Shown: piece by piece, positions 1 to 9,275 of the stretch
Layout: each line of letters starts with the position of its first letter
Position numbering within the stretch: the stretch's first letter is position 1
Origin: HGM04593 sp045631905
Lineage (GTDB): Bacteria > Bacteroidota > Bacteroidia > Bacteroidales > Bacteroidaceae
Length of the DNA: 64,000 bases
Reading direction: 5' to 3'
Assembly: GCA_045631905.1 (NCBI GenBank)
Contig: JAZQVO010000027.1
Location: 13,031-77,030 of the forward strand
Notes under the pieces: generated by a model
Told to the model about the DNA's origin: nothing
Seen by the model: only the letters and a program-made list of their open reading frames with translations
The model's database searches: none
Made by a program: the position numbers and the translations under genes

Positions 1-2459
1 AGCAGGTTTATAATAGCCACAATCATGGTAGCAATAGAGGCCGTAGATGTACCGATGGTTGCCATCTCGACAGGTGTTAAACCACTGTTACTGCTCTTAC
101 GAGGAACAACAATCTCGCAACCGGGCTCAACAACCTTTTCCGACGACTTCGACGCATTCAACACATCACCATTCATGTAAATTACATACACACCTTTTTT
201 ACGTGCCCTGTCGGTGTAACCACCTGCATGCTTCACATAATACTTAATATTTTTACCCTTTTCATAGTTTAGCGTAAGCGGGTGACGCACCTCACCACTT
301 ACACGAACGGTATAAGAGAGTTCGGGAACATTAAGCACATCGCCGTCGCGCAACACCAAGTCGCTTTGCGAACCGGGGTTTTTAACAGCCTCTTCAAGGT
401 TTATCGCCACGGTATACACCTCGTCGATGTTTAGTTTAATGTTCATCAAAGAGTCGTACACAGCTACATTAATCTCATTATCCGAATCGCGCATCTTCTC
501 TTCGAGCAGTTGTATGCGAGAGTTCATCATAACCAACTCGCGTTGCTTGCGCTCATCGTCGCTCATTTTACGCGAGAGGCTGGCACCTTTTATGTAAGCC
601 CTCTTGGTAAAGCCACCCGCATTCTTCACAAGGTCGCTCAAACGATAGTTGTTGCACGACATCACGTAAGCACCCGAATACATCAAACAACCCTCGGCCT
701 TTACCGACTTCATGGGGGTATAAGATGGAGCACGACGCACAACAACATAGTCAAAGGGTTCAAGAGTAAAGTTCTCGCCACCGTTCACCAAAAAACCATC
801 TTTCAAAGAGAATGTCATCATCTTTGAAATTTCATCGTTATACTCCTCGCTGGCAGGGTCTATCACATGCCTGTAAACATCTATTTTCATTAAAGAGGCC
901 GCACGTGTGAGACCACCGGCCTGCAAAATCAAATCCTCGATGGTTGTATTTTTTGCAAACCTATACTTGCCGGGGAGATTAACCTCTCCCTCGATGTTAA
1001 AGTACTGCTCTCCCTGCATAGCCGTGTTTGCAGGCACAAACAACAAATCATTGTTTTTCAACACCACATCGGGTGAGGTGCCGGCAAGAATACCTTTAAG
1101 GTCTACGGCCTCGGTCTCTATTGTATTGTCGAAATTACGATGTTGCAAAACCGCACGATTCAAAAAGGCCTCCTCATGCACACCACCTGCCATCTCAACC
1201 AGCTGGCGCACCGTTTTCACCTTTGAACCAAGTTCAAATTTTCCGGGATAAAAAACAGCACCCTCTACCTCAACCATATTCGAATATCTGTCAAGCATAG
1301 CCTGCACCTCCAACGCATCACCATCTTTAAGGGTAAACGTAGCAGCCTCGGCCTTGCTCACTGTGTGCATCGAATATTCGCGACCGTTCTTTCTTGTTAC
1401 ATTTAGGTTTTCGGTATAAGCATCGCCTGTAAAGCCACCTGCATACGATATTACATCTAACAAGGTCTCATTCTCTTTCACCTCATATTTCATGGGACGC
1501 TTCACCTTGCCCGATACCTCGGCAATAGCCACATACGCACCGACGCTTATAACATCGTTGTCCTGCAAGCGCACATTGCTCTTGTTATCACCATTCAGGA
1601 TACAATCATATACATCAATTACGGCAACCTCCTTACCGTTTCTGAATACTTTTATGTCGCGCAGAGTTCCAATCTCGTTTATACCCCCCGACGAATACAA
1701 AGCATTAAATACAGTAGAGAAGGCACTCAGGGTGTATGTTCCGGGGGTAACAACCTCACCCATCACCTGCACCTGAATAGAACGTGCCTTACCAAGAGAG
1801 AGAGCTACCTGAGAACCGCCATACACATCGCTCAGCGACTCTTTCAACCGTTTTTCGGCCTGTGCAACCGACAAACCTGCAAGGTGTACAAGACCTGCAC
1901 CATCGATAAAGATACTGCCGTCGGGCGATATTGTCTCATTTATATTAAGTTGCGAAGCACCCCAAATATCAATTATAACATCGTCGCCGGCACCCAGAAT
2001 ATAATTGGTCGGGGTAGGAATATTTACCGAAGGCTCAAAAGTGAGTAGTTCGTTATTAAAGATATTACGGCCAAATACGGGAGCCTCCTCTTCGACATTT
2101 ATAGACTTTTCTTTCCCTTTCTCATCGTCCTCGTCTTCTTCGACAAATTTCAACTCCTTCTCAAGCTTTTTTGCATCGAGCTCGAGCTTCATCTTATTCC
2201 TGTTGCGGTCTATCTCTTCTTCGTCGTCATAACTTTTTGTAAAAGAGCCCTTTTTCTCACTTTCAACCCTCTGCTTGATGCGTTTCAACTGCTCCATCGT
2301 AACGCCCTTTTTCACAAGCTCGGTAGCAATCTCCTGCTGCGACAGCCCCTTCTCCTGCTCGGTTTTTATTAGTTTCAGCACATCGTTATCCGACATTGTT
2401 TGAGCAGTAACAACACCGAACATAAACGTAAGAAGCGCAAGAAAGACAAATCGTTTCAT
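1..2459 (-). CDS. SLBB-domain polysaccharide export protein (C-terminus cut by window edge)
   Basis: Outer-membrane or periplasmic component for export of capsule or exopolysaccharide (Wza-like family). Reading leftward from ATG 2459, about 819 codons are present with no stop before the window edge. Seen: signal peptide (about residues 1-19, ending VVTAQ), a charged helical stretch rich in Lys/Glu (20-125), a poly-export domain beginning near YILGAGDDV with the PDGSIFIDGAG strand, then several SLBB repeats (motifs such as V.V.GEV..PG and ..L.D.I..AGG). The last visible residues (IATMIVAIINLL) look like the start of a C-terminal membrane helix, so only a few residues are probably missing. The sugar transferase lies 11 bp upstream and shares the direction, so this is probably the second gene of a surface polysaccharide operon that continues to the left. 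Confidence 0.88.
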   Translation of the reverse strand, partial: MKRFVFLALLTFMFGVVTAQTMSDNDVLKLIKTEQEKGLSQQEIATELVKKGVTMEQLKRIKQRVESEKKGSFTKSYDDEEEIDRNRNKMKLELDAKKLEKELKFVEEDEDDEKGKEKSINVEEEAPVFGRNIFNNELLTFEPSVNIPTPTNYILGAGDDVIIDIWGASQLNINETISPDGSIFIDGAGLVHLAGLSVAQAEKRLKESLSDVYGGSQVALSLGKARSIQVQVMGEVVTPGTYTLSAFSTVFNALYSSGGINEIGTLRDIKVFRNGKEVAVIDVYDCILNGDNKSNVRLQDNDVISVGAYVAIAEVSGKVKRPMKYEVKENETLLDVISYAGGFTGDAYTENLNVTRKNGREYSMHTVSKAEAATFTLKDGDALEVQAMLDRYSNMVEVEGAVFYPGKFELGSKVKTVRQLVEMAGGVHEEAFLNRAVLQHRNFDNTIETEAVDLKGILAGTSPDVVLKNNDLLFVPANTAMQGEQYFNIEGEVNLPGKYRFAKNTTIEDLILQAGGLTRAASLMKIDVYRHVIDPASEEYNDEISKMMTFSLKDGFLVNGGENFTLEPFDYVVVRRAPSYTPMKSVKAEGCLMYSGAYVMSCNNYRLSDLVKNAGGFTKRAYIKGASLSRKMSDDERKQRELVMMNSRIQLLEEKMRDSDNEINVAVYDSLMNIKLNIDEVYTVAINLEEAVKNPGSQSDLVLRDGDVLNVPELSYTVRVSGEVRHPLTLNYEKGKNIKYYVKHAGGYTDRARKKGVYVIYMNGDVLNASKSSEKVVEPGCEIVVPRKSSNSGLTPVEMATIGTSTASIATMIVAIINL

Positions 2460-2470
2460 CATATCTTATT

Positions 2471-3100
2471 TTATATTTTTTTTCCTCTTAATATATAGAA
2501 TACCGTTATAAACAATATTCTTAAATCGTACAGCAAGCTCCTGTGCTGTAAATAATCAAGGTCCATATCGAGGCGTTTGAGCATCTTCTCCATGGTATCA
2601 GTATATCCATTATAAACCGATGCCGGCGAGGTGAGGCCCGGACGCATCAGATAAACATATTTATAGTCGGGATTTTCAGCCATTATCTTATCGATAAAAT
2701 ACTGACGTTCGGGGCGAGGGCCCACAAAAGACATCTCCCCACGCAACACGTTCAACAACTGTGGTAACTCGTCAAAGTGTCTTTCGCGCAAAAAACGGCC
2801 AAAAGGGGTAAGTCGCTCATCGTCTTTACATGTAAGTGATGCCTCCTCGTCGCCACTATCGACCTTCATGGTGCGATATTTTAGAATGTAGAAAGGCTTG
2901 CCGTTATAACCGATGCGCTCCTGTTTGAAAATAACAGGCCCATCATTTTGAAAACGCAGTTTAATGTATATGCACAGATAAACGGGAGACAGAAGCAACA
3001 TACCCAACAAAGAAAAAACAATATCGAACAAGCGTTTTACAGCTCGTTGCAATACATTCATGCCATCGCGATATTCTTTATTGTTTTGTATTTTATTCAT
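2471..3100 (-). CDS. Undecaprenyl-phosphate sugar-1-phosphate transferase (bacterial sugar transferase family)
   Basis: Initiating glycosyl-1-phosphate transferase of a polysaccharide repeat unit, acting at the inner membrane (WcaJ/PglC-like catalytic domain). Start at ATG 3100 (MNKIQNNK) is preferred over an in-frame GTG 15 bp upstream; length about 209 aa, the short PglC-like form without extra N-terminal helices. Seen: one hydrophobic N-terminal segment (LFDIVFSLLGMLLLSPVYL), the conserved K.ERIG and KYRTMK motifs, the DELPQLLNVLRGEMSFVGPR block, and the RPGLTSPA motif. A TAAATTTG promoter box lies 130 bp upstream. Sugar specificity cannot be read from the sequence. First gene of the operon with the SLBB exporter. 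Confidence 0.93.
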   Translation of the reverse strand: MNKIQNNKEYRDGMNVLQRAVKRLFDIVFSLLGMLLLSPVYLCIYIKLRFQNDGPVIFKQERIGYNGKPFYILKYRTMKVDSGDEEASLTCKDDERLTPFGRFLRERHFDELPQLLNVLRGEMSFVGPRPERQYFIDKIMAENPDYKYVYLMRPGLTSPASVYNGYTDTMEKMLKRLDMDLDYLQHRSLLYDLRILFITVFYILRGKKI

Positions 3101-3230
3101 TTTATCAAACCCCACTTACTTAAGTATAACTAAAAATTATACTTTTTATTGTGTACCTGCATCACAAAAGCATGCAGTTTAAAGATTATAAGAAACAATC
3201 TGGAAGTTTCTTAAATTAAATAAATCCCTG

Positions 3231-3262
3231 CAAATTTATAAAAATATATTGTCGAGTACAAT
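3231..3262 (-). promoter_or_regulatory. Bacteroidetes-type promoter for the polysaccharide operon
   Basis: On the minus strand a TAAATTTG box (3231-3238) fits TAnnTTTG; ATTG (3259-3262) lies 20 bp upstream where the -33 TTTG element is expected. This predicts an mRNA leader of roughly 120 nt before the sugar transferase. The 3190-3212 part of that leader can form a 7-bp hairpin. Confidence 0.4.
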
Positions 3263-3295
3263 TTTCAACGATAAATAGTAAGATAAAGAGAAGAA

Positions 3296-4585
3296 TCACA
3301 CCTCTTCGAGTGTCGCTCCGGGATAATAATGTCGCAAAATCTCTTCGTGTGAAAAACCCCTTTCGCCCATAACAGCCGCACCTATCTGACAGAGCCCCAC
3401 GCCATGCCCCCAACCGGCACCTTTAAGCACAAAGCGCACCACGCCCGTCACCTCATCGACAAATTTATCGACCACAAAAGCCGAACTGTAAAGATGCGAG
3501 CGCGATAGCAAACGACGAATTTCCAGCTCTTTACCCACCACCTGCACAGCCTTGCTACCAACGATGCGCAACCTAACCAAACGACCCGACGCACCCCTTT
3601 CCACAGGTTGCAACTCCTCTATCAGCCCAAAATCCAAGCCCGAACGCTCGGCCACGATAGCCGAAAGTTCCTCCTGCGTATACTCTACCCTCCAACGATA
3701 AAAGTCGTTGGTCTCCTGGTCATATTTATTCAAAACCTGCGACAGCACATCTTTTTCGGGCGAAGAACAAAAAGCGTCGGGTGCACTCTCGATAAAACGA
3801 CGCGCACCCTCCTCGGTGGTAAGAGAAGGCAAAGGCCCTTTGTTTTCGTTATCAGCAAAGGCATCGAGATAGGGATAATCCACATTCTCCCAACAAGCCG
3901 AGAAGCGTTCGGTAACACCACCGCAACACTTGCTGAAACGTGCATCGCACACCTCGCCATCATATTTAAGCACAATATTTTCGGTAGCCTTCACCGCAGC
4001 CGACACATTAGGGTTCAGCGCACGCGTCAGCCCCTGATAACGCTGGCAGTGATCGTCGGCACATAGGTCGAAGAGTGTGTGGTCTTCGCGAGCATACCAC
4101 CTTATTCTCTCTTCGCCATTATCCCAACCAAGAACAGCATTCTGCACCTTCTCCTTACGCAACAACTGAGCATAGAGCCAGCTACGCGATATTATGGTGT
4201 GAGCCTTTAAAAATTCGGGCGAACTTGTAGCCGACATCTCCGACGATATAACACTCACCAGATAATCCTCGATTAAAAGGCGATTTATTGCACGCACACC
4301 ATCGCCTTCGGGAATAAAAACAAGCTCCCCTTTGAAGGTTTGGTCCTCGGTGCGCTCCCAGTGAAAATTTACACCGATAACCACATCGTGCAACACGAAA
4401 CGGCACGAATCGCATGCCGGGACAAAATGCAACTTATCGCACACCTGCCCCCTCCACAAAAGCCTGCCTCCGACAGCCGACACAGCATCTTCACCTTTAC
4501 AAGTGAGGCCGTTACACAAAAAGTCGCCCGACAGCTCAAACCTTATACGCTCCGAGAGCAAAATGCCCACATTAACACTCCTCAT
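3296..4585 (-). CDS. SpoIID/LytB domain protein
   Basis: Member of the SpoIID/LytB family; in Bacillus SpoIID is a lytic transglycosylase acting on peptide-free glycan strands. In Bacteroidales the role is not established. Seen: the segment SSEM....PEFLKAHTIISRSW, which carries the family's conserved Glu and the following helix, a CCGGVTERF motif, and the C-terminal signature GAGWGHGVGLCQIGAAVMGERG plus HYYPG, cut here as residues near 395-420. No signal peptide or membrane segment is apparent in this 429-aa protein, which is odd for an enzyme of peptidoglycan. Its start overlaps the end of the upstream glycosyltransferase/DUF4922 gene by 14 bp, so the two are translationally coupled and probably act together. 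Confidence 0.88.
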   Translation of the reverse strand: MRSVNVGILLSERIRFELSGDFLCNGLTCKGEDAVSAVGGRLLWRGQVCDKLHFVPACDSCRFVLHDVVIGVNFHWERTEDQTFKGELVFIPEGDGVRAINRLLIEDYLVSVISSEMSATSSPEFLKAHTIISRSWLYAQLLRKEKVQNAVLGWDNGEERIRWYAREDHTLFDLCADDHCQRYQGLTRALNPNVSAAVKATENIVLKYDGEVCDARFSKCCGGVTERFSACWENVDYPYLDAFADNENKGPLPSLTTEEGARRFIESAPDAFCSSPEKDVLSQVLNKYDQETNDFYRWRVEYTQEELSAIVAERSGLDFGLIEELQPVERGASGRLVRLRIVGSKAVQVVGKELEIRRLLSRSHLYSSAFVVDKFVDEVTGVVRFVLKGAGWGHGVGLCQIGAAVMGERGFSHEEILRHYYPGATLEEV

Positions 4586-6986
4586 CGTCCCCTACAATAA
4601 CATCGCACACCCCTATTGCAGTCTCCAGGTCCAAAGCCACCTCACAAAGAATATCCGTGGCCTCTTTTGCCGTAACAGCATCGAAGTCGCACCTGCGCGG
4701 TGTAATGAGCAGACCTGCCATGTCAAGAGTACCGGGGCTCACAAGACGCTGCTCCGCCGTTTCGCAACCATAGCACTGCGGACGATGCCCGCTGCGCGGT
4801 ATAACATAAACAACATACCCCTCACACCTATCATAATAAGAGATAACATTCATGCGAGGCTCCTCTTCGTTGCCCACAACAGGCAAAGCACCCACGAGAA
4901 GTTCCATAAGCACCACTGCATCGGCAACAGACCTTGCCGAAATTTTAAACAACGGCACCACATACCCCGTAACCAGATATAAAAGACTGCCAGGCAAGAG
5001 ATGCACAGGGGTAGCAGTCTCTTCGATAACCTCGCTCCAAGCATCGCCCAAGAGAGGGATATCGGGCACATTAACCGCCTGCAAATGAGCGTGGTCGGGA
5101 GCCGAAGCACCACATTTGGCACCATTATAAAAGAGAGCCATACCTTGCCACCCTCTTGCCATATGCAACATGTCGGCAAACATACCCTTCAACAACTGCG
5201 GTGCATGCACCTTCGAAGCTATCGTAAAATGCGAAGGCAAGATGGGGAAAGGATTAACAAGGACCTCAAAAGAGCCCATCGACTCCAAGAAACCCTGCTC
5301 GGCAGGGCGGTTCTCAGCACAGAGGAAACAGGGACGCTCGGCAAGAGCCTGTGCATCGACCTTTGCACCTGTGGAAACAGCACGAGCACTGTTATATTGC
5401 AACAACAAGCCATTATCCAAGGTGCGCACCTCAACACCCTTCAAAGCATCGTAGCGCGAAGCGGCAGCGGGCCACACGCTCAACTGCTTTTCAAAAAAAG
5501 CCTTCAGCTCCTCTATCGATGGCACCTGCATACTCTTCATAAGCTCCACACGCGCCTTTAACTCGGCGGTGCGCAAAGAATCTTTGTAAAAATTATGAGC
5601 GTTCACCTTCTCGTGCGACAGAGCCGCGTCGGAGTTTCCTCCCCACCTGCGACAGAGATAAAGCACATCGTAAATGCGCCCTATGCGATAGTTACGCGAC
5701 ACCTGCAAGCCCACGGCATAATCCTCGCCATAGCTCACATTCGGGAAACCAATCTCACGAATAACCGGCGTGTAAAAAGCACGCGGAGCACCAAGACCAT
5801 TTATGCGCAAAGCATTATTACGCCCATTCTCCTCGCTCCACTCACGATGGTCTATCACCCCGGGAGGCAACGTGTTAAGCTCAAAATCACATATACGATA
5901 AGTACCCACCATCATAGCACACTGCTGTTTGTAGAACTCATCTACAATACGTTGCAAGGTCGAAGGCGAGCTGTAAAGGTCGTCGCTGTCGAGTTGCACC
6001 GCAAAACGACCGCAAGCCGGGCTGTTCACAGCCTCGTTCCAACAACCACCTATGCCAAGATCGGTACGTTCGGGAATAATATGCACCACCCTTTCATCGG
6101 CAAAAGCATCTATAATATCCTGCGTACCATCGGTCGAGTGATTATCAACCACAATTATATTAAACGAGAAAGATGTCTCCTGTTCAAGCACCGACCTCAC
6201 CGCATCACCTATGGTCGATACACGGTTGAGCACCGGAATAATAACAGAAGCCTCCACAGGGAAAGAACCTGCCGACAGGTCGATACCGCGATACTTGCAT
6301 GCCGGCAAGCAACCACCTATGGCAGAAAGGTGCGCCGTACACACCTTCTCCATCTCCACCTGCACCTCACGTTGAGCAGGGTTCACATAATCAAACTGTT
6401 TCTCGCCACTCTTTCTCTTGTCCTCTTCAGGTTCGGCATACAAGAACTCGTTATAGTGAAAGAGAGAGCCCACACGGCTCAGCGCAAGCCTCAACTGATA
6501 CAAACCGGCATATTTAAACATCTCTTTTGTAGAAGAGAGATACTCCTTTAAAGCTGTTGTTCTAAACAACAACACAGAACCGAAGTCAAAATCGTTTCTT
6601 AGGCTACCCTCCTGATAATCAATAGTGGGTGCAGGAGTTCTCACACCATCTACAATTTTGTAATAATCGGCATACGCCATAGAAGCCGTGTCGGGAACGG
6701 CACCACAAAAAGCTTCCACAGCCGAAAGAGCTATCTCGGGCACACCTTTTGAGAAAAAAAGCACATAATCGGCAGTAGCCTCTTCGGCAACACGCAAAAA
6801 AGTCTCGGTAGCCGTGAGCGACCCCACCGCCAAACGTCTCAATTTAGGGTGCGAAGGAAGTTGAGCCTCCTCCCTGCCCATAACATATATATTATTCACC
6901 AAATGCGAACCTGCAAAATCACTCACCCACGAAAAAGAAAAATCCTCGTTCAATTGGGGCAAAAAGAGATCAATAATCATTTTCAT
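4572..6986 (-). CDS. Glycosyltransferase family 2 fused to DUF4922 (GalT/HIT-like nucleotidyltransferase domain)
   Basis: Two- or three-domain protein of about 804 aa. Residues 1-240 resemble a degenerate glycosyltransferase 2 fold (ADYVLFFSKG...DYYKIVDG). Residues about 245-470 are a clear GT2 domain: SVIIPVLNR, IIVVDNHSTDGT and the metal-binding QLDSDD near residue 332. The C-terminal 300 residues are DUF4922: a CFLC zinc-type pair near 552, NPFPILPSHF, and DHAHLQAV near 630, i.e. an H-x-H-x-Q triad as in galactose-1-phosphate uridylyltransferase and Ap4A phosphorylase. I chose ATG 6986 (MKMIIDLF) because the 26 residues upstream are hydrophobic low-complexity and a promoter-like box sits just before it; ATG 6980 is also possible. 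Inference: nucleotide-sugar handling and transfer in one polypeptide. Substrate unknown. Confidence 0.85.
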   Translation of the reverse strand: MKMIIDLFLPQLNEDFSFSWVSDFAGSHLVNNIYVMGREEAQLPSHPKLRRLAVGSLTATETFLRVAEEATADYVLFFSKGVPEIALSAVEAFCGAVPDTASMAYADYYKIVDGVRTPAPTIDYQEGSLRNDFDFGSVLLFRTTALKEYLSSTKEMFKYAGLYQLRLALSRVGSLFHYNEFLYAEPEEDKRKSGEKQFDYVNPAQREVQVEMEKVCTAHLSAIGGCLPACKYRGIDLSAGSFPVEASVIIPVLNRVSTIGDAVRSVLEQETSFSFNIIVVDNHSTDGTQDIIDAFADERVVHIIPERTDLGIGGCWNEAVNSPACGRFAVQLDSDDLYSSPSTLQRIVDEFYKQQCAMMVGTYRICDFELNTLPPGVIDHREWSEENGRNNALRINGLGAPRAFYTPVIREIGFPNVSYGEDYAVGLQVSRNYRIGRIYDVLYLCRRWGGNSDAALSHEKVNAHNFYKDSLRTAELKARVELMKSMQVPSIEELKAFFEKQLSVWPAAASRYDALKGVEVRTLDNGLLLQYNSARAVSTGAKVDAQALAERPCFLCAENRPAEQGFLESMGSFEVLVNPFPILPSHFTIASKVHAPQLLKGMFADMLHMARGWQGMALFYNGAKCGASAPDHAHLQAVNVPDIPLLGDAWSEVIEETATPVHLLPGSLLYLVTGYVVPLFKISARSVADAVVLMELLVGALPVVGNEEEPRMNVISYYDRCEGYVVYVIPRSGHRPQCYGCETAEQRLVSPGTLDMAGLLITPRRCDFDAVTAKEATDILCEVALDLETAIGVCDVIVGDDEEC

Positions 6987-7003
6987 ATAAAAAAGTTTGA
7001 ACG

Positions 7004-7035
7004 CGAAAATAATAAAAAGCCCATTATTACACAAA
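7004..7035 (-). promoter_or_regulatory. Candidate promoter for the GT2-DUF4922 / SpoIID operon
   Basis: Minus strand TATTTTCG (7004-7011) with TTTG (7032-7035) 20 bp upstream. It matches the TTTG / TAnnTTTG pattern except for C at the third box position, a variant also seen upstream of several other genes in this window. The predicted leader to ATG 6986 is only about 12 nt. Confidence 0.35.
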
Positions 7036-7105
7036 AACGGAAGAATAAAAAAAGCGGCGCGCAAATAATATTATAAATAATATATAGTAATAGAAAATTA
7101 TTGCC

Positions 7106-7113
7106 TATTTTTG
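7106..7113 (+). promoter_or_regulatory. Candidate -7 box upstream of rlmN
   Basis: TATTTTTG fits TAnnTTTG and lies 50 bp before the rlmN start. I cannot find a matching TTTG element 19-21 bp further upstream, so support is partial. Confidence 0.3.
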
Positions 7114-7162
7114 CGATAAAGAATAGTAGCGTGGGAGCAGAACCCACAGAAAAAAGAGAAGA

Positions 7163-8197
7163 ATGAGCAACAAAAGATATTTATTGGGAATGACACTCGG
7201 CGAGCTGAAAGAGGCTGTGCGAGAGGCCGGCATGCCGGCCTTCACTGCAAAGCAGATAGCCGATTGGGTGTACAAAAAAAGAGTAAACAGCATCGACGAG
7301 ATGTCAAATATATCGCTCAAAAACCGCGAAAAGCTCAGTGAGTTGTTCGAGGTCGGTCTTTCGGCACCGGCCGACGAAGCACGCTCGTGCGACGGAACCG
7401 TAAAATATCTATATGCGGTAGAAAACAACCACTATGTAGAGGCTGTTTATATACCCGACGGGGAGCGAGCCACCCTGTGTGTATCGTGTCAGGTAGGTTG
7501 CAAGATGAACTGCCTCTTCTGCATGACAGGCAAGCAAAAGTACACAGCAGGCCTCACCACCAACGAAATTCTGAACCAGATTTTCGCCCTTCCCGAACAC
7601 GACAAACTCACAAACATAGTATTCATGGGCATGGGAGAGCCATGCGACAACCTCGACAACATATTAAAAACGATAGAGGTTCTCACCGCCGACTACGGCC
7701 TTGCATGGAGTCCGCACCGTATCACCGTCTCCTCGGTAGGAGTGCGCAAAGGACTCAAACGCCTGCTCGACTCGGGCGACTACCATATAGCCATAAGCCT
7801 GCACCACCCCATACCCGAAAAACGTAGCGAGATAATGCCTGCCGAACGAGGTTACTCGATAACAGAGATTGTAGAACTATTAAAAGAATACGACTTCAGC
7901 CATCAACGTCGCCTCACATTCGAATACATAGTGTTCAAAGGCATAAACGAGACACAATCGCATGCCCGCAAACTGCTCAGGTTACTCAACGGGCTCGACT
8001 GTCGCATAAACCTCATTCGCTACCACGCAATACCGGGAGTACCACTCGAAGGAGTAAACGAAGAGGGCATGACCGCCCTTCGCGACTACCTCACAAAGAA
8101 CGGGCTCTTCACCACCATACGCGCTTCGCGTGGCGAAGATATTTTTGCAGCCTGTGGCATGCTATCGACATTAAAGAACGAAAATAAAAAACAATAA
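7163..8197 (+). CDS. rlmN: 23S rRNA (adenine-2503-C2)-methyltransferase, also tRNA A37 methylase
   Basis: Radical SAM enzyme that methylates C2 of A2503 in 23S rRNA and, in studied homologues, A37 of some tRNAs. Length 344 aa is typical. Seen: N-terminal accessory domain (GMPAFTAKQIADWVYKK), the radical SAM cluster C-x3-C-x2-C (CKMNCLFC, about residue 115), the SAM-binding GMGEP motif, AISLHHP, and the second catalytic Cys near the C-terminus (FAACGML). All catalytic residues are present. First gene of a plus-strand run; DUF4837 follows 10 bp downstream and pdxA after that, suggesting co-transcription. Confidence 0.97.
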   Translation: MSNKRYLLGMTLGELKEAVREAGMPAFTAKQIADWVYKKRVNSIDEMSNISLKNREKLSELFEVGLSAPADEARSCDGTVKYLYAVENNHYVEAVYIPDGERATLCVSCQVGCKMNCLFCMTGKQKYTAGLTTNEILNQIFALPEHDKLTNIVFMGMGEPCDNLDNILKTIEVLTADYGLAWSPHRITVSSVGVRKGLKRLLDSGDYHIAISLHHPIPEKRSEIMPAERGYSITEIVELLKEYDFSHQRRLTFEYIVFKGINETQSHARKLLRLLNGLDCRINLIRYHAIPGVPLEGVNEEGMTALRDYLTKNGLFTTIRASRGEDIFAACGMLSTLKNENKKQ

Positions 8198-8207
8198 AAA
8201 TACCATT

Positions 8208-9272
8208 ATGAAAAAACTAATCATCATTATTGCGACAGCAATCATGGCAATATCATGTGCCAACGAAAACAACATGTTCCTGCCATCATCGAGTGGCCTA
8301 CCCTACGAAGTACTTGTGGTATGCGACGAAGACACATGGACAGCCCCTGCCGGTCGTGCCCTTTACGATGTGCTCGACACCGATATTCCGGCCCTTCCCC
8401 AGTCGGAACGTTCGTTCCGCATGTCACACACCATGCCCACCGCGTTCAGCCGTCTGTTAAAAACCTTCCGCAACGTCATCGAAGTAAAAATAGACAAGAC
8501 ACAATACACACAGACCAAGTTCAAGTACACCGAAAACAAGTACGCCGAGCCCCAAATGATAATGACCATACAATCGCCAAGCCGCGAGGAGTTCCAAGAA
8601 TATGTTACAAAGAACGCACAGGTCATCATCGACTTCTTCACATCGGCCGAGATGAACCGCGAGTTGCGCGACCTTAAAAAGAAACACAACAAAGCTTTCC
8701 TCGACTCGACCAGAGCAAAATTTGGTTGCGAGCTACTCATACCTCAAAACATTACCGGCATAAAAGGCGGTGAAGACTTTTTGTGGGCATCGGATATATC
8801 GAACCATAACAGCAGTATCATGAACTTCGTAATGTACAGCTACCCCTATACCAGCACCGAAAACTTCTCGCGCGAAAACTTCATACACATGCGCGACTCC
8901 ATACTCAAAGTAAACATACCCGGCAACCGCCCCGACCGCTACATGGCAACCGACACCATGTTTGTCGATGTATACGACACAGAGTTCCGCGAGCGTTACA
9001 TGCAGATAGCCAGAGGCCTCTGGCAGATGGAGAACGACATGATGGGTGGCCCGTTTGTTTCGCACCAGCTTGTCGACGAGAAAAACGGCAAGGTAATTGT
9101 TGTAGAGGCATTTATATATGCCCCCAACCAAAAGAAGGGTAGCCTCATGAGAAAACTCGAAGCGACACTCTTCTCTCTCAAAATGCCTGCCGACAAAGAT
9201 ATCGAGAACAGCATACACATACCCGAAGTTATAGTTGAGAACAACATAGAAGAGAACAACACAAAAGAATAA
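8208..9272 (+). CDS. DUF4837 family lipoprotein
   Basis: Bacteroidetes-restricted family of unknown function. The N-terminus MKKLIIIIATAIMAISCAN is a lipoprotein signal peptide with the lipobox Cys at about residue 17. The mature protein (about 337 aa) begins with the family's SSGLPYEVLVVCD..TW segment. No enzymatic motif is visible. It sits between rlmN and pdxA with 10 bp and 3 bp gaps, so it is probably co-transcribed, but these housekeeping neighbours do not reveal a role. Likely anchored in the periplasm or on the outer membrane. Confidence 0.9.
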   Translation: MKKLIIIIATAIMAISCANENNMFLPSSSGLPYEVLVVCDEDTWTAPAGRALYDVLDTDIPALPQSERSFRMSHTMPTAFSRLLKTFRNVIEVKIDKTQYTQTKFKYTENKYAEPQMIMTIQSPSREEFQEYVTKNAQVIIDFFTSAEMNRELRDLKKKHNKAFLDSTRAKFGCELLIPQNITGIKGGEDFLWASDISNHNSSIMNFVMYSYPYTSTENFSRENFIHMRDSILKVNIPGNRPDRYMATDTMFVDVYDTEFRERYMQIARGLWQMENDMMGGPFVSHQLVDEKNGKVIVVEAFIYAPNQKKGSLMRKLEATLFSLKMPADKDIENSIHIPEVIVENNIEENNTKE

Positions 9273-9275
9273 CCT

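Noticed and set aside
5595..6551. 318-codon frame antisense to the GT2-DUF4922 gene
   Set aside because: No recognisable motif; the opposite strand carries a complete enzyme with intact catalytic motifs.
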